A DNA stretch of 64,000 bases, from NCBI GenBank assembly GCA_964017145.1, contig OZ024849.1:248001-312000 (forward strand). The letters are read 5' to 3'. Below the pieces are notes generated by a model that saw nothing but the letters and a program-made list of their open reading frames with translations, was not told where the DNA came from and did not search any database. The DNA is from Agrocybe praecox. Taxonomy: Eukaryota > Basidiomycota > Agaricomycetes > Agaricales > Agrocybaceae. Made by a program: the position numbers and the translations under genes. Below are positions 1 to 12,296 of this stretch, piece by piece; positions within the stretch are counted from its first letter, which is position 1; the number at the start of each line of letters is the position of its first letter.

Positions 1-1
1 G

Positions 2-301
2 TCCCTCGAGCACGCAACCGAGCATTTCGTAAGTCACCATCGCATCAAGAGAGGAAATGACGGTCCAAAGGACAAGAAGGCGAAGGAGAAAGTGGTTTGC
101 CAGTGGAGAGGATGCAGGAAATCAATGAGTAGGTCGACGTGTTTCCGTCATTTGATGGAGCACATCAGGATGTTCCACTGTCCCGTTAAAGGATGCTCTT
201 ACCATGGGAGGCGTCGCGACCAGCTGCGGAATCATTTAGAAACTTCCCACAACCGAAGATTAGATAGAAATTTTATATCTTGTGTTCTCAAGGGATCGTA
301 A
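2..301 (+). CDS. C2H2 zinc-finger protein, 3' part (copy 1, cut by window edge)
   Basis: The frame is open from the first bases of the window to TAA at 299-301 and has no in-frame ATG, so the 5' end lies outside. Two C2H2-type fingers are visible: C-x4-C (CQWRGC) followed by HLMEH, then CPVKGC followed by HLETSH. A short basic linker (KDKKAKEK) precedes them. The protein is clearly related to the reading frames at 29225-29602 and 39796-40623. C2H2 fingers usually bind nucleic acid, but the irregular spacing and small size leave the role open. It lies tail-to-tail with the HET gene that ends at 754. The family assignment is good; whether this copy is functional is unknown. Confidence 0.6.
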   Translation, partial: SLEHATEHFVSHHRIKRGNDGPKDKKAKEKVVCQWRGCRKSMSRSTCFRHLMEHIRMFHCPVKGCSYHGRRRDQLRNHLETSHNRRLDRNFISCVLKGS

Positions 302-753
302 TAATGTGTTTAAATCGCAATTTTAACTGAATCATAATAAGAAAATTGCTACTCTGATCAAAACTCAAGGAATGTAGATATTTTCAAGAAAATAGACCTT
401 AAATAGCAGACGATACATAGACTCACGATAGCTTTATTTCAGTTAAATACAGTGTCATAGTGGATGGTAAAAATGACGACAATTCCAATGGTTTCCATCA
501 TTGAATGAAAATGACCTCTGCGTCTGGTGGCCGCGTCACGGAATATAAATATGAATTGTCTGAGCTGATTGAGATAGCCGACCATAGCATTTGCAGTAGG
601 CATTACCGAGCTTCCAGTGGCTAGATTGCTCACGGGATGCGCGTAATCGAGGCTAACAATAAATTTATTATATAAAGGTGTAGGATAATTTTATTGAAAA
701 GAAGTCCAAGTTCATAGTACTACTATATGGTAAGGATCACAACGAAGCTTTCC

Positions 754-2831
754 TCATTGGATGAAAATGACCTCTGTGTCCGGTGGTTGTGGAATATCAA
801 TACGGACCTCTTTAACTGATTGAGGTAGCCATCCATGTCGCGTGTAGTAAGTATCACTGAGCCTCCTGTGCTTGACTAGAATCATATATACCGGCGAATT
901 GGTTTTGTCGTACCCAAGCACTGCCAGCCTGTATTTTTTAACCCGCTTTGTAGCCAGGCCGAGCTTGTAACCATCTCCTGCCACTGTGTTTGCCCATCTG
1001 ATTGTTTCGGTATTGTCATACAGCGACACCGTGATTGCTAGACCATGGTTCGTCAAAGTGAAATATGGTTGTGGTGAGAAAGTATCGTTAAGAGGTGTAT
1101 TCCTTGTTAATGCGTCGTAGTTGCATTTGAAACACTCTGGCGTGCTTGCGAGCATGGATGACTGCGCTGAAGCTTCCCCATCCCATAAGAACAGACCTCG
1201 ATCGCTCGACTTCTGCATGATAGCTTCCTGCAGTCGGTAAAAGGCGTTATCACCCTCTCCATAAGCAATCGGCATTGTGATCCCAAAAATGCCGAGAAGT
1301 GAGTACGCTCTATCTTCTATGCGGGTAGTCTCTCTGTCTGCTGCCCATTGAAGTCGACTTCGGATGTTCTTCAACCCAGGCTTAAAATGGAGTAGATCGG
1401 CCAATGGGATGCGTGTAATTGACGCTACATCTTCTATCATCCTAACGTCGACGTGCTGCTCGTGTACACTGGCCTCATAAGTTCTCGGTATCTTGTTTCC
1501 GTATGTCTCTCGCAGGAACAGGTAATTGATTCGAGTACGGTCACCTGTGGTGATGGTGGCACCCCCATTTGCAGCTTCATCTTCATCCTCGGTTTCTATT
1601 TCTTCGTTACTGCTCTCGGAGTCCGAGTCGTCAGCACACGAGTATCGGTCAATGAGCTTGTCATTTTTTACTCTTGGCCCAGTGAAAGGAAGCCAGTTTT
1701 CGTCGTAAAACTTGGCTCTTCTGGGCGCAAGAAGCTCCTGCAAAGTCCAACCCCTGTTGAACCATGGGTCGTATTTAATGCGAGCAGCTCCTTTCGAGGT
1801 TGAACCAAGGTGGATTATGCATATCGCCGAGTTTCTGTACCATTTGAACATCGAACGAATAGACTCGTCCAGCTCGGCGCTGCTGGTCTTGTCGATACAA
1901 CAGGTATCCATCCAGGCAAATTCGCAGCCATGTCGAAAGAGGGCCACATAGCAGTAATTCACGAGTTTTACGAAGCCAGTGTTGGCATCGTTTTCTTCGA
2001 GTTCGATGGAGTTGACCAGATCAAACAGAAGCTCGATGATATGATTCTCGGGGTCCAATTTGAGCTCGGAATTTTTACTTTCTGTGATTAGTGTGCCGAG
2101 GATGAGTTTATCCTTTAAGTATTTATGGTTCTTCCGACATTCCCATTTCACGCCCAGTATGCCGCCGCTAAGGATATTCGAACAAAGATTAATATCGTCG
2201 AACGTCACTTCGCCTACGTCCCAGCGATGAGAGAGAATTGCATAGAGCCCCATTTTTCCTACGGCTTTCTTGAGGTATTTGACGATGTCATCCAAATCGA
2301 TACCAAGGACCAAGTTTTTTATGTCCTTTTTGGCGAGGAGGTGGACCTCTTCTGAGACTATAGCGGAGATCTCGGGTGACTGTCCTGATACGAGTGTCAT
2401 GGTACGAATTTTTATGAGCCTCGATGGAAGGCTGTTCCGTATATATGTTGGTACAAAATGCTTGATCACGAAATTCGCTTGAAAAGGGACGTTTAGTACC
2501 TTGCGTTCCTGTTACGAATGCCACAGGCTTACACGCCCTAACTAAACCTATTCCATCGATGTTGAGAGTTAAGTCTCAGGTATATAAGATGACCGATAGG
2601 TGACCTAGGACATACGATAGACTCCTAATTGTACCATCCTTTCCAAGTCGCACTGGTATTTAAGAGTTAGCTATCTTCTATACCGGATCGTATGCAGGGG
2701 CACTTACTGACGGCAGGGATGCAAGCGTAACCTTTCCGTAAGTGGTCCTGACTGAAGAAAGGTGAACTGAATAAAATTGGGAGCGTAGGAGCAATTAGAG
2801 GCTACTCACGATTATCATAGTAGTCCCCCAT
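754..2831 (-). CDS. HET-domain heterokaryon-incompatibility-like protein (copy 1)
   Basis: The main exon is 754-2508, whose coding is open for 585 codons. It has the HET (PF06985-type) signatures YAILSHRW, EVTF, WMDTCCIDK, RSMFKWYRN and RGWTLQELLAP, followed by the C-terminal block typical of mushroom HET proteins (ETTRIEDRAYSLLGIFGI, IAYGEG, RLQEAIM). HET proteins in filamentous fungi trigger cell death after fusion of incompatible strains; this is family knowledge. No ATG opens the main exon. Short 5' exons at 2810-2831 (ATG, ending GATAATC before gtgagt) and about 2712-2770 join in phase, giving about 611 aa. The upstream exon resembles those of the two paralogues here (phase-1 end after a YYD/FYD motif). 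The core is certain; the 5' exons are inferred. Confidence 0.85.
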
Positions 2832-5409
2832 AACAAGAGGTGTGACACTATCGTACGACGCAGAAGTTTGGATCGAATTCATTATTGCAGGCATGATTGA
2901 TACGCAGATATGAGGAGTTTCTGTAATCAGAGAAAGGGACTTGGATGTATGTCAGAATCATTTATATCTTGCACCAACAATAAAATACCTACAGGCGCAG
3001 CAAAGGGCGATATTCTCTATGCATGAGGCTGTTATAACATGTCTGTCAACGCTATAGTGCTTGCTGCGGCTCCACGAACGTGTGACCTGAGTTGCATTGT
3101 TTTTAATTGATGAAGCAGACCAGACAGGGTGTGTATGTACCGCAGCAATGGAAACCGGTGCTTCCAAAAAGAAGTTTCTCTCCCCAAATGTGTTGATTGT
3201 AAACTAGAGAGTGGTGGAGAACGAAAGTTTCGGACCTGAGCACTACACATCTGAGATCATTGCACAAGTCACACTGCCAAAGATCATCATTATTCAACCG
3301 TCCGGGTCAAGCCTATACATGAGGCTAAGGTATTCAAGTGAGTGACAGGCACGTACGGCTTGCCAGAAAGGAATGATTCGGAATCTGTTTGTATGAGAAT
3401 GGATCAATATCTGCACCTAGTCATTTGAGATTTACTGCAACTTACACCATAATCGAGGAATCTGTGCCAAATACTCTTCAATGTCTTCCTCGGAGCGGAT
3501 GATCGTACTGTTGATTGACGACAATAAAAGGGACCAATAGGTGGCGGTGGTGATCCCGATCCGAACCTCAACTCAAAGCAGACACCCCCTAGACGAGATC
3601 CTTGATGAATCTGCGAGGCTTGACAACCTAAATGGAACGTAGTCCTGCTGCTCTGAGCCCAGGATAGTTATTGATATTGATCAACGAAGAAGTTGGTGTA
3701 TGTTGGGTGTATGGTCCGATGACCAGGCTGTGCGTAACTTGATGTGACCGTTACCGGCGATGTCCGTACATCATGGGATCTAATCTATATCTTATCAGAC
3801 ATTAGTATGGGGGATAAACGTTAACGTGAACACGTTGGAGCAGTCCAGTATGCAGCTGTATGGCGTAGCTGGGCTCGGAAGCGCGTCGAGCAGCCTCGCA
3901 CGATGGCAGTAATGGGCAAAGGATGATCTGGATTCAGCTATGTACGCGTCGGGGTCGCATAGAGCCTGTACACGATCTAATCTAATCAGACCGGTTGCAC
4001 TGCCACAACGTTAACAAACGTTCGTGACTATCAACTTCAAATTTTGGTAGGTTATCAAACGGAAAAATGCATCGATTGGAAACTGTATGTATCATAATCT
4101 AATTTTTCTAGTTCAACAAACTTTATATCAATATTAAGACTTGGTTCAACCCCGCGTGATAAGTTGTGAGATGATTCTCGAAGAAGTCGTTTCGCGAAAA
4201 CTTGTGCCCATATGTATTCCACTATCTGGACAGTATGCCCTCGACATATACAACCGTGCATGGTGGAGAATGATGTCTTCAGATTCTTGCTGCAGCAACT
4301 CCACCGGCATTGGTGGCGGTGTCTCTCCTCGTTGTTTCCTCTCTTCACTCCGTGACATTCAACAAAGTGAACCTCAGCAAGAGTCTTCGATATGAGCTTC
4401 CGACCGCATATGAAGGGTGGATTGTCGGGAGAGAAGTGGGGGATGATAATTTGGCGAGTCAGGCAGCATAATTATATTCGAGCGCTTCGTGGACGTAAAG
4501 CGTCAAAATTCTGCAAGTTTCTGAACCAACACACTGAGTGATTCCATCGTCGATCCCATTGATCTTATTTATGCTTGGGGATTACTGATATAAGCACTGG
4601 GGCAAAGGATATGTATCTATTTATATTTCCTTCAAATCGAAGAGCCACAATAATTTCTAAGATTACATTGTCCATTCAAACATAGAGATGTATTCGTGCT
4701 GCAAAATTCAAAGCACAAGGCGCTGGGAGCTGGCACTAGGCTCGAGTAGGGCCTTCAAAACTCAGTAACTGTCAGGTTGTTTTATTTTTCAGAGATTTGG
4801 AGGGATTTTATCTTCGGATCCGGCACTCACAAGCCTGTGCCGACGACCAGGCTATTAAGCGCACAGACCACGCCCCGGGGCTACTTACTAACTAGGATCT
4901 CTTTCTAATTTTAAACCACAATCGGTCATTATGCATTGATGTTTATTCATGAAATTTTTTACTTAGTGCTCCGAAATTACATTTCCCCAAGAAACATATG
5001 ATACCACACAATAACTCAACTTTCAACTTCAAGCTGTATGAAGACTAAATTTTCCCCATGACTTGACCTCCAGATCATATGGCGTACCGTGTTTAGATGC
5101 TTGCGAATATGGTGATGGAATTCCCACGCCCAATGTGTTTTGCATAGAATTAGTACGGCCAAAAATAAGCATACGATTACTTATCAACATAGTTGATGGC
5201 GGTATACGCGGTAGATCTGCAAAGGCATCTAGTGAGCATCGCGCGTTTGGGAGCTAAATAAGGTGTATAGAGCTTTAAACTGGTACGTATGTTCTGGGCT
5301 GGCATTTTATGATTTGCTATGTAAATGTCCATAAGATAGAATGAACAGCATAAGAAGGAAAATCTACATTCATAAAATTAGGAATAAATTGGTATGGTAG
5401 TAATGGTAC
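2832..5409. other. Intergenic stretch without a supportable gene
   Basis: Short open frames occur on both strands but lack start context, splice structure or recognisable motifs. The only recognisable content is one copy of a dispersed repeat (3835-4007), listed separately. Confidence 0.5.
3826..4007 (+). repeat. Dispersed repeat family, full-length-like copy
   Basis: The stretch contains gtagctgggctcggaagcg, then gatctaatctaatcag, and ends ttgcactgccac. The same order of blocks recurs at 57058-57234 (plus) and, inverted, at 40863-41038. Partial 3' copies lie near 39345-39410 and, inverted, at 55240-55335. No coding capacity is visible. The conserved 3' terminus suggests a SINE- or MITE-like short mobile element; no clear terminal inverted repeat was found. 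Confidence 0.55.
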
Positions 5410-6735
5410 TTAAACAGCATTGTTTTTTGAATAAGGACGTCCCTCTTGCTTTGGAAAGTCCAGACTCTCGTCTTCGTGCTTCCGAACCCTGCCAGTATCA
5501 GGCAAGGCCAGAGTCGACTGTGTGTCGAAAGCATCCAGTGGTCGGCTTTGTCTACTGTTCCTGAGTGTGGAGAGGTGAATTGAATGGCCATTAGAAATTG
5601 GCCCCCGAGAGCGATGATGGCTGTGTGACAACGCTCTGTCCGAGCACAATCCCTGGCAATAACCATTAATTCTAAACCATGTTTCCCGGTACATGCGGCA
5701 TGCCATAATATTCATGAGCATAACGTTGAGTACATTTACCATCGGTTGGTATGTCGCCGGAGCGGAATCTATAAGGGGCAATACGGATGCTAGCAGACTG
5801 AGAAGGACAGTTGATCTAGAGTGAGTGATATGTCAGGATATGTAGGAAAGTGGCTTAAATAAACACTCACATATAGTAGACTTGGATTTCCCGCAGAGCG
5901 GAGTGCATTGATGGGTGTAAATGACGACCAAAAATGATCATATTAGTAACTTTTCGTGCTGTTTCACCCGCATGCGATTTTCGAACGATTTGAGTAGTGA
6001 TTGCAATGGCACCCGAGGTGTTATAAATAAAAATAAGAATCGCTGCAGCAGAAACATAATCTTCAACCTGCGAGACCATGCAATACTTTGTCGGGCCAAT
6101 GTTGGTCCCAGTTCTCCCCTGAGTGACCGCTGAAGATCCTGTTAGTACGGACAGAAGCATCAATCTAAAAAAATTGTTAATAAGGCTACTTAAGAATTGC
6201 GCTTTGATCCGGGGTAGGAGAAGGACTAGGGTTAAGGAGACTGCCAGGGGCTGCAGCCAACTGAGAGACTTCTCAAGGAAATGACAGTTTCCCGTAGGGA
6301 ATACTAGAAGGAATATCAGTATAGCTGACGAGTAGCAGTCCTTAAACGCAGACTTACCATAATATATGGTGCTACTAAGCACATATCCTAGAGTAGCGAT
6401 CCTATTGATAAAAGCGGAGTAAGGATGGAGGATATATCATAATTGATAGGTATACCCTACCTGGACATAATGTATAACACCATAGGTAGAGTGTCTATCG
6501 TCCTTAACATACGGCTGTCAACCATAACGTTACAGAAGACGTTCCAAAATAAAACCTGTATTGTTCAGAAGGGAATTTATTAATGAGCGTAAAGGATCCA
6601 TGGTAGTTATTCACGTACCGCAGACGATGCTGTCAAAGTATAGATTGTAATTGTCACTGTGTTTGCCAGCTGTGGCGATAGATACGCCAGTGGCGTGTTG
6701 GGATTCAATATCCCCAATGTCGCGTTGGAAGACAT
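5410..6735 (-). CDS. Orphan seven-transmembrane-type membrane protein (copy 1, intact)
   Basis: Five exons join in phase: 6619-6735, 6461-6555, 6358-6401, 5871-6303 and 5410-5815, giving 364 aa. Introns are GT-AG (donors gtacgtg, gtagggt, gtaagtc, gtgagtg). The exon lengths 95, 44 and 433 are identical to those of the paralogue at 41152-42457, which strongly supports the model. The protein is very hydrophobic with several membrane segments, and has the family landmarks STIYYG, VFPTGNCHF, NIGPTKYC, and MVNVLNVMLMNIMACRMYR before a polar cytoplasmic-like tail. It matches the widespread Agaricomycete orphan 7TM family known from multicopy hypothetical proteins; ligand and role are unknown. A second copy, broken by a retrotransposon, lies at 9878-26908. 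Confidence 0.82.
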
Positions 6736-8240
6736 TATTAAGTAAAGCGACTCGGCGATGAGTTGAGGTATCAAGAATAGATGATGGATCCTACCGGTTT
6801 TCTAAATGACGATCGAATTGTTGAAGCTCCCCTTTATATCGTACAGTCCAAGGGGTCGCACGTTACCCTCGCACTGCATTGTGAAGATCTCCCATTGAAA
6901 AAATTCTAACAATCATTTTTTTTTCCATTATGTTCTAGGACGGCGCGTCATCAATACGTGTGGTTCAATGGCATATCCCACGTCCTCTGAGGCTACGTAT
7001 TTTGGGAATGGTCATAGGTATGCATGGTAACAGAAAAGCGCTTGAGCCCCACACCGCTGGCGCTGAGCGCTGATCTCTTTCCCTAGGAAAATGTATTTAT
7101 CTAATAACATTTTTCCCAGCGAAAAAGAAGTCAGCGCCAGCGCCGAGCGGTGCCAGCTTCACGAGGGGTCACGACTAGACTTGTGGAAATGGAAACGCAA
7201 GTAACAAGTTATGTTTCCACTTTCCACTAGGAAGCCATGCGGCCCCTCGGACATGTTTTTGTTTTTTTCGACTCCCAAGTGGCAAACCCCCTTCCTGCCT
7301 ATAATTTCCATCAGCTGTTTCTGCGCATTGCCACTAAGCATATTGCCGGTTTCCACTTCCACAAGTCTAAATATACTCGTGGGCATTGATCAATGCAAGA
7401 TGATGCGCCAGATCCGCCCCGGTGTCCGGGGTCTACAGTACGGCGTTCGGATGCTTAATATGCTGACAGCTTGCCGAGCCTCAGATAAGATAAGATGTCA
7501 CTTACTTCAGGTTGATAGGGGCTACATTTTCTCGAATATCAGAGAATACGCACAAAACTTTGAAAGTACATAATAGGTACGGTCTACGGCGACTAGAGCT
7601 ACGCTGGAGCCCTGAGAAGGCTGGAATAATGCTGGCTTGTCCCAAAAGAGACTTTCCAGATGTGGGTTGAATAATATGACTCGCACTATAATCGGTCAAC
7701 TAAGCGTTACAAGGGTCTGCTGAAGTGATTATCGAGTTTCCGACAATAGAAATGATGTGCAATTAATCTAAGTAGACCGATAATACAATATATGAGGTCC
7801 AGATTATGTACATAATACCAGCATCAACAATAATAAGTGTAAATGTAACTCCGCGTCGTCACAAGAATAAGATCTGTTATATCTAAAATTGAGATATCAG
7901 TAGGTGAGATTATGAATGAAATCTTCCCAGTATTAGTTAACCCAGTATCAACTCGTCGTCCCGATTGTTCCTCCCAGGATGTTTCTCACTTCTCAATCCA
8001 TGACATACCGAGTTCCAAGTCTATCACTCAAAATATTTCGCATCAAGATGAATCTAAGCCTTCATTAATCCCTGAATATCATTAGACCCTACGCTTCACC
8101 GCTCGACACGATCAACATTGGAACATCAATACTGAGTTCTATAGCAAGACAACCCATATCATATCACATAAGTACATTTTTCAACGTCGTCGAATATTTC
8201 GCCTGAAAATTCCAGTACAAAAAGAATTGAGGTCATCAGG
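5665..8240. repeat. Segmental duplication, copy A
   Basis: From the last exon of the 7TM gene through its upstream region to about 8240, the sequence is repeated at 9878-10185 plus 26104-29907, the second copy being split by the retrotransposon. Shared landmarks include the block from the 7TM exons, a block with cttgtggaaatggaaacgc (about 7180), a block at 7480-7700, and one at 7970-8240. Copy A lacks the TIR element at 27958-28544 and about 570 bp holding the zinc-finger frame at 29235-29800. Confidence 0.75.
7047..7157. repeat. Imperfect inverted repeat (small MITE-like hairpin)
   Basis: The left arm begins caccgctggcgctga and the right arm ends cagcgccagcgccgagcggtg; between them the arms stay complementary with mismatches down to ggaaaatg/catttttcc, leaving a short A/T loop. 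Copy B keeps only the right part. Confidence 0.4.
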
Positions 8241-8568
8241 AAGATCACAGATTTGTAGGCGCGCTTGTCCAAGGCCGACGAGTATGCCAAGTAATGCCAA
8301 CGACGCCAAACACACCAAATATTTTGACTTGGCCAGAAAAAGAAGCCGGATCCTAGACTGCCGCCAACGACACCAAATCACCCCAAGCACATTACATTAG
8401 ACCAATACATAGACACTTGGGAAACGCTTGCAAGGACTTGCGCGTAGAGAAAATCATTTTTATTGTGTATTATATATACATTCACATTCTAGACTACAAA
8501 TATAACGTACACATACTAAACTGAATAACAAATGTTGATAAAATCCGCTTTCCTTGAAAACCGCTACC

Positions 8569-8768
8569 NNNNNNNNNNNNNNNNNNNNNNNNNNNNNNNN
8601 NNNNNNNNNNNNNNNNNNNNNNNNNNNNNNNNNNNNNNNNNNNNNNNNNNNNNNNNNNNNNNNNNNNNNNNNNNNNNNNNNNNNNNNNNNNNNNNNNNNN
8701 NNNNNNNNNNNNNNNNNNNNNNNNNNNNNNNNNNNNNNNNNNNNNNNNNNNNNNNNNNNNNNNNNNNN
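8569..8768. other. Assembly gap (200 N)
   Basis: Exactly 200 undetermined bases. The round number suggests a scaffolding gap of unestimated size. It lies just before a palindrome-rich island, which may explain the break. Confidence 0.95.
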
Positions 8769-9361
8769 GAGAAATGGGGGGAAGAATTCAAGAAGCAAAG
8801 TTTCGTTGTCACTTATGCTCGCAAATACGATCACGTGGCTGCGGGAATTTTCCGACGCACATGGTTTTGTTGATTCTCCGGTCCTGTGACAATTGTACGG
8901 AGTTTCAAACTCAAAACACAGCCCGCGTTTGCCGCGGTTGTACCTTGGCTGTTAAGTTCAACCTCCACCAACGTTCCACCCTTTCCCACCGCCATTGCCA
9001 TGCCCGCGTCCACCAACGCGATCCTCTGGCAACATTAGCAGCAAAAACAGCGACACAATACCAGTATCAGTCTGATCTGACCACTCAAGTACTCACTGCC
9101 CACCAGGGCGCTCGGTGATGAACGCGATGGAATGGGATCGTTCTGTGCCGTGGTGTTACAAAAAAAAAAGGAATAACAGGTAGGTATATCCTACGAAGAT
9201 ATGTGGCTCTTCCATCCACGTTGTTTGTGTGCTGACCACTTCTCTTCCATTTAGGCTCTCCACTCTCAATCCTCCTTCCATTACCTGCTGTCCCTTCCCT
9301 CCCCTTTTGTGATTTGAACTAGTATAGTAAAGCTTTCGCCTTCTTTTTTTTCCCTCTTGTT

Positions 9362-9870
9362 CTGAAATTTCAACGGCATTCAACCGTTGATCGTGTTTAA
9401 TGCCGTTTAATCATTTGTCTTGATTAAACGGCGTTGAACGCAGTCAACTGTTCAACGCCGTTGACTTTTTTCTTTCGGATTAAACGGGATGAAATGTTCA
9501 ATCCCGTTTAATGATTCAATCAAGGTTGAACAGTGTTGAACAGTTCAACACGGTTGAACCTTGATTGAATCATTAAACACGTTCACTCTCATTCAGCTGT
9601 TCAACGCGGTTGAATTTCATTTTTTTTCGGGTGTAATAGTAAGCTTTAATTTCTTTTGGTATTTGGTATTAGTCTGCTGTACACATAGCTACGATTTTGT
9701 GTTTTTAATATAATATATGTTTTGCTCTGATTATAATTGTGTTTAAGAAAATATATCATTTAAACACTCGTTTAAGAGGCTTGACCGTTTAAACACCCGT
9801 TTAAGATTCTTCACTGTTTAAACGGATTTCTATCCGAAAGGCGTTTGTTTAATCGAAACAGAGTGGGTTA
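9362..9870. repeat. Palindrome-rich island
   Basis: Multiple nested inverted repeats are built from gttcaac/gttgaac and gtttaa/ttaaac words. The best is a 73-bp palindrome at 9506-9578 with 26-bp perfect outer arms, a 9-bp inner arm pair and one mismatched pair. A second hairpin has attaaacgggat facing atcccgtttaat (about 9479-9512). From 9740 on, repeated gtttaa/tttaaac words continue. The island ends where the truncated second 7TM copy begins (about 9878). Confidence 0.75.
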
Positions 9871-10180
9871 CGGGAGAACGATCCCTGGTGATAACCATTA
9901 ATTCTAGGCCATGTTTCCCGGTACATGCGGCATGCCATAATATTCATGAGCATCACGTTGAGTACATTTACCATCGGGTGGTATGTCGCCGGAGCAGAAT
10001 TTATAAGGGGAAATACGGATGCTAGCAGACTGGGAACGACAGTTGATCTAAAGTGAGTGATATGTCATTATATGTAGGAAGGTGGCTTAAATAAACACTC
10101 ACATATAGTAGACTTGGATATCCCGCAGAGCGGAGTGCATTGATGGGTGTAAATGATGAGCAAAAACGATCATATTAGTA

Positions 10181-10185
10181 ACGTT
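10181..10185. repeat. Target-site duplication, left (acgtt)
   Basis: The five bases acgtt before the left LTR recur directly after the right LTR at 26104-26108. Joining the flanks with one copy restores the sequence of the paralogous 7TM exon, which confirms the element's borders. Confidence 0.9.
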
Positions 10186-11935
10186 AAGGTGCTTGCTGCG
10201 GGGTTGAGTGTGTATGTACGATTTGTACTTTGTATATACTCCGAAACAAAACCCAATCAATGTGATTAGTTCTTTCGTGGGAGGGATACGCGATACACGT
10301 CGTTAATTATGTTTTCTCTCTAAAGATACGCTCTCTAATGCAACAGAACGTTTCCTAGGATCGAAGATCACAAGTGTTTGAGTAGCTTACGCACAAAGCG
10401 AAGTTCCTCGGAAAGTGTAAACGTAGATTTAATGTGTTTCCACAAGATGTAGTGTGTAGGTAGTTCGCCACTTAGGCTGGATACTTAATCCAAAGTCTTT
10501 TAATCACTTAGAAAGGGGACTCAATCCTAAACGGGCCACTTAGGCGTCACTTAGACTATTTGCCACTTAGGCAGGGAACTTATCCCTCGGAACGGGCCAC
10601 TTAGGCGTCACTTAGACAATTTGCCACTTAGGCAGGGAACTTATCCCTAGGAACGGGCCACTTAGGCGTCACTTAGACAATTCTTGCCACTTAGGCGGGT
10701 ATTAAGCTTTATGTCACTTAAGACAGAGGAAACTTTATCCCAATACGTTTATTTAGGTTCCTCGAGAACTCTGCAAGTTAACTCAAGTCGCTCAACTAAC
10801 GCCAAGATGCTCAAATGACACGGTAGGTAGTCTGTTCAATAAAACCAACTCTCGCGGAGATTTATTAGGTACAAAAGGTCGATCCTAGGAGTTTGCAACT
10901 CAATGCGCGTTCCTCGAATGTGGACAACTGGGTTCTAGTTTATCTGGGGTGCTACGGTAATTTACAGGCTGCTTATATACTGCTAGGTTTCGGAAAATAC
11001 AGGAATACTTGGAGCGGATCGGAAATGCTCGGAAAATACAGGGAATAATATTATTGGTTAACGCTAGGTAGCTCCACTCGATGCATAAGCAACCAGTAGG
11101 TACCATGCGTGTTTTTGTATACCCTCGGAAGGGTTCGTATGGTTGGGCAAGTCGCTGACTCGAGCATGACACTCCGAGGGCGCTTATTCGCATTAGCCGA
11201 CGATCATTGATCGACGTCGTAGGGTCCGAAGCATCGGAGTACCGTGGTATCGTATGGATCTACAATCCTCGGCTCCACAACTGCCGTTTAAGGTAACTGC
11301 GCATATCCGAGGGTCTTAAGACCATGTGTAAGCGTTCCTAGGAACTTCTCCTTTTAGGTTTATCGGCAATCTGACTCGAGCAGACGTCGGCAAGTCCTGA
11401 TTGACATTACTAGTGCTTGTCTCGTCGTTTTGCATAGTGCCCACTATGTTCCTAGGGACCAGTAATGTACTTTTGTTAATGCTAGGATCAGTCCTACCGC
11501 CTTGAGTTAGCGTTCCTAGGAACGTTGGCAGTAGTTTACATGTACTTTCATATGGTGGGAACTTTCCATTTCCATATTAGGTAGATGTGGACGCATCGCG
11601 CACTGCGTAATAATAAGTGGCTATAGCGCCGTTTAAGCTTATTATCAGCAGGCTCTAGCTTACATTCCTGATGGTTGAATATTATCCTAGGAGCCTTCGA
11701 TCCTGCTGCATCGCTGTTAAAGCGCTCCACGCATTTCCGAGGAACTACTATAACTAACTCTAGCATTCGTAAGGTTCGTCCTAGGGTTCGTAGAATGGTT
11801 TCCCCTAGCCAAACATGTAGCTATCCTCGCTCTGTACTTATGTAGACTTAATAATAAACGTGTTTATTATGCCGAAAATTAAGTAGGATAGATACTTGGT
11901 TAAAGTTCAGTCACAGCCGAACACCGGTCGTATCA
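10186..11935 (-). repeat. LTR (left; 3' LTR of the element)
   Basis: The repeat of 1,750 bp matches 24354-26103, with no difference noticed by eye. In element orientation it starts TGATACGACCGG and ends GCAAGCACCTT, so the 5' end is canonical TG but the 3' end is not CA. It holds a 61-bp tandem repeat rich in CACTTAG (10531-10713) and about 15 copies of CCTAGG, CCTCGG or CCGAGG. Antisense transcription for the plus-strand gene cassette would have to start here or just inside. Confidence 0.93.
10531..10713 (+). repeat. 61-bp tandem repeat inside the LTR
   Basis: Units begin acgggccacttaggcgtcac at 10531, 10592 and 10653; the third is partial. Each has three CACTTAG words; about 11 occur in 10470-10730. 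The same array is in the right LTR at 24699-24881. It could be an enhancer-like array; that is inference. Confidence 0.8.
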
Positions 11936-11947
11936 TCTCCCCCCAAC
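11936..11947 (-). promoter_or_regulatory. Polypurine tract (plus-strand primer) of the element
   Basis: On the minus strand, GTTGGGGGGAGA directly abuts the LTR start TGATACG. This is the expected position and composition for the plus-strand priming site of an LTR retrotransposon transcribed on the minus strand. Confidence 0.75.
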
Positions 11948-12296
11948 TTATAATTCGGACTGTCCTCAGTCATACTTCGAGTTTAGGCCTCTGCCGTTTT
12001 CTGGTTTTTGTTTGCCTATCAGATAAAAACTCTCGTCTCATCTTTCTCTTTGACAGGTCTTTTACTATCGGACTTAGCCATATTACTTGTAAGCTTTTCT
12101 TTATTGATTACAAGCTCATGCTATTTATAGTTTCAAGTTCTCCGCGCCTTAAGGCCTCTGCGAATAACGAAACAAACTTTCGCGAAGCTTGACACGGGTC
12201 ACACCGTATTCGCTTCTCGTTCAGGGTCGACTTTTCCTAGGATAAAGGTCGGTCAGGGTTCATCCACGCTAGTAATCCCCCTTCCTTTCCCCCCTT

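Noticed and set aside
8460..8889. Open frames spanning the N run
   Set aside because: They exist only because undetermined bases contain no stops.
9156..9383. 75-aa basic frame
   Set aside because: It is driven by an A/T- and C-rich stretch beside the palindrome island and has no supporting feature.
10531..10713. Regular repeats resembling a CRISPR array
   Set aside because: The units are directly tandem without unique spacers and lie inside an LTR of a eukaryotic element.
10900..11766. 97- and 72-aa minus-strand frames in the LTR, repeated at 25068-25934
   Set aside because: They lie in LTR sequence, have no motifs, and their repetition just reflects the two LTRs.
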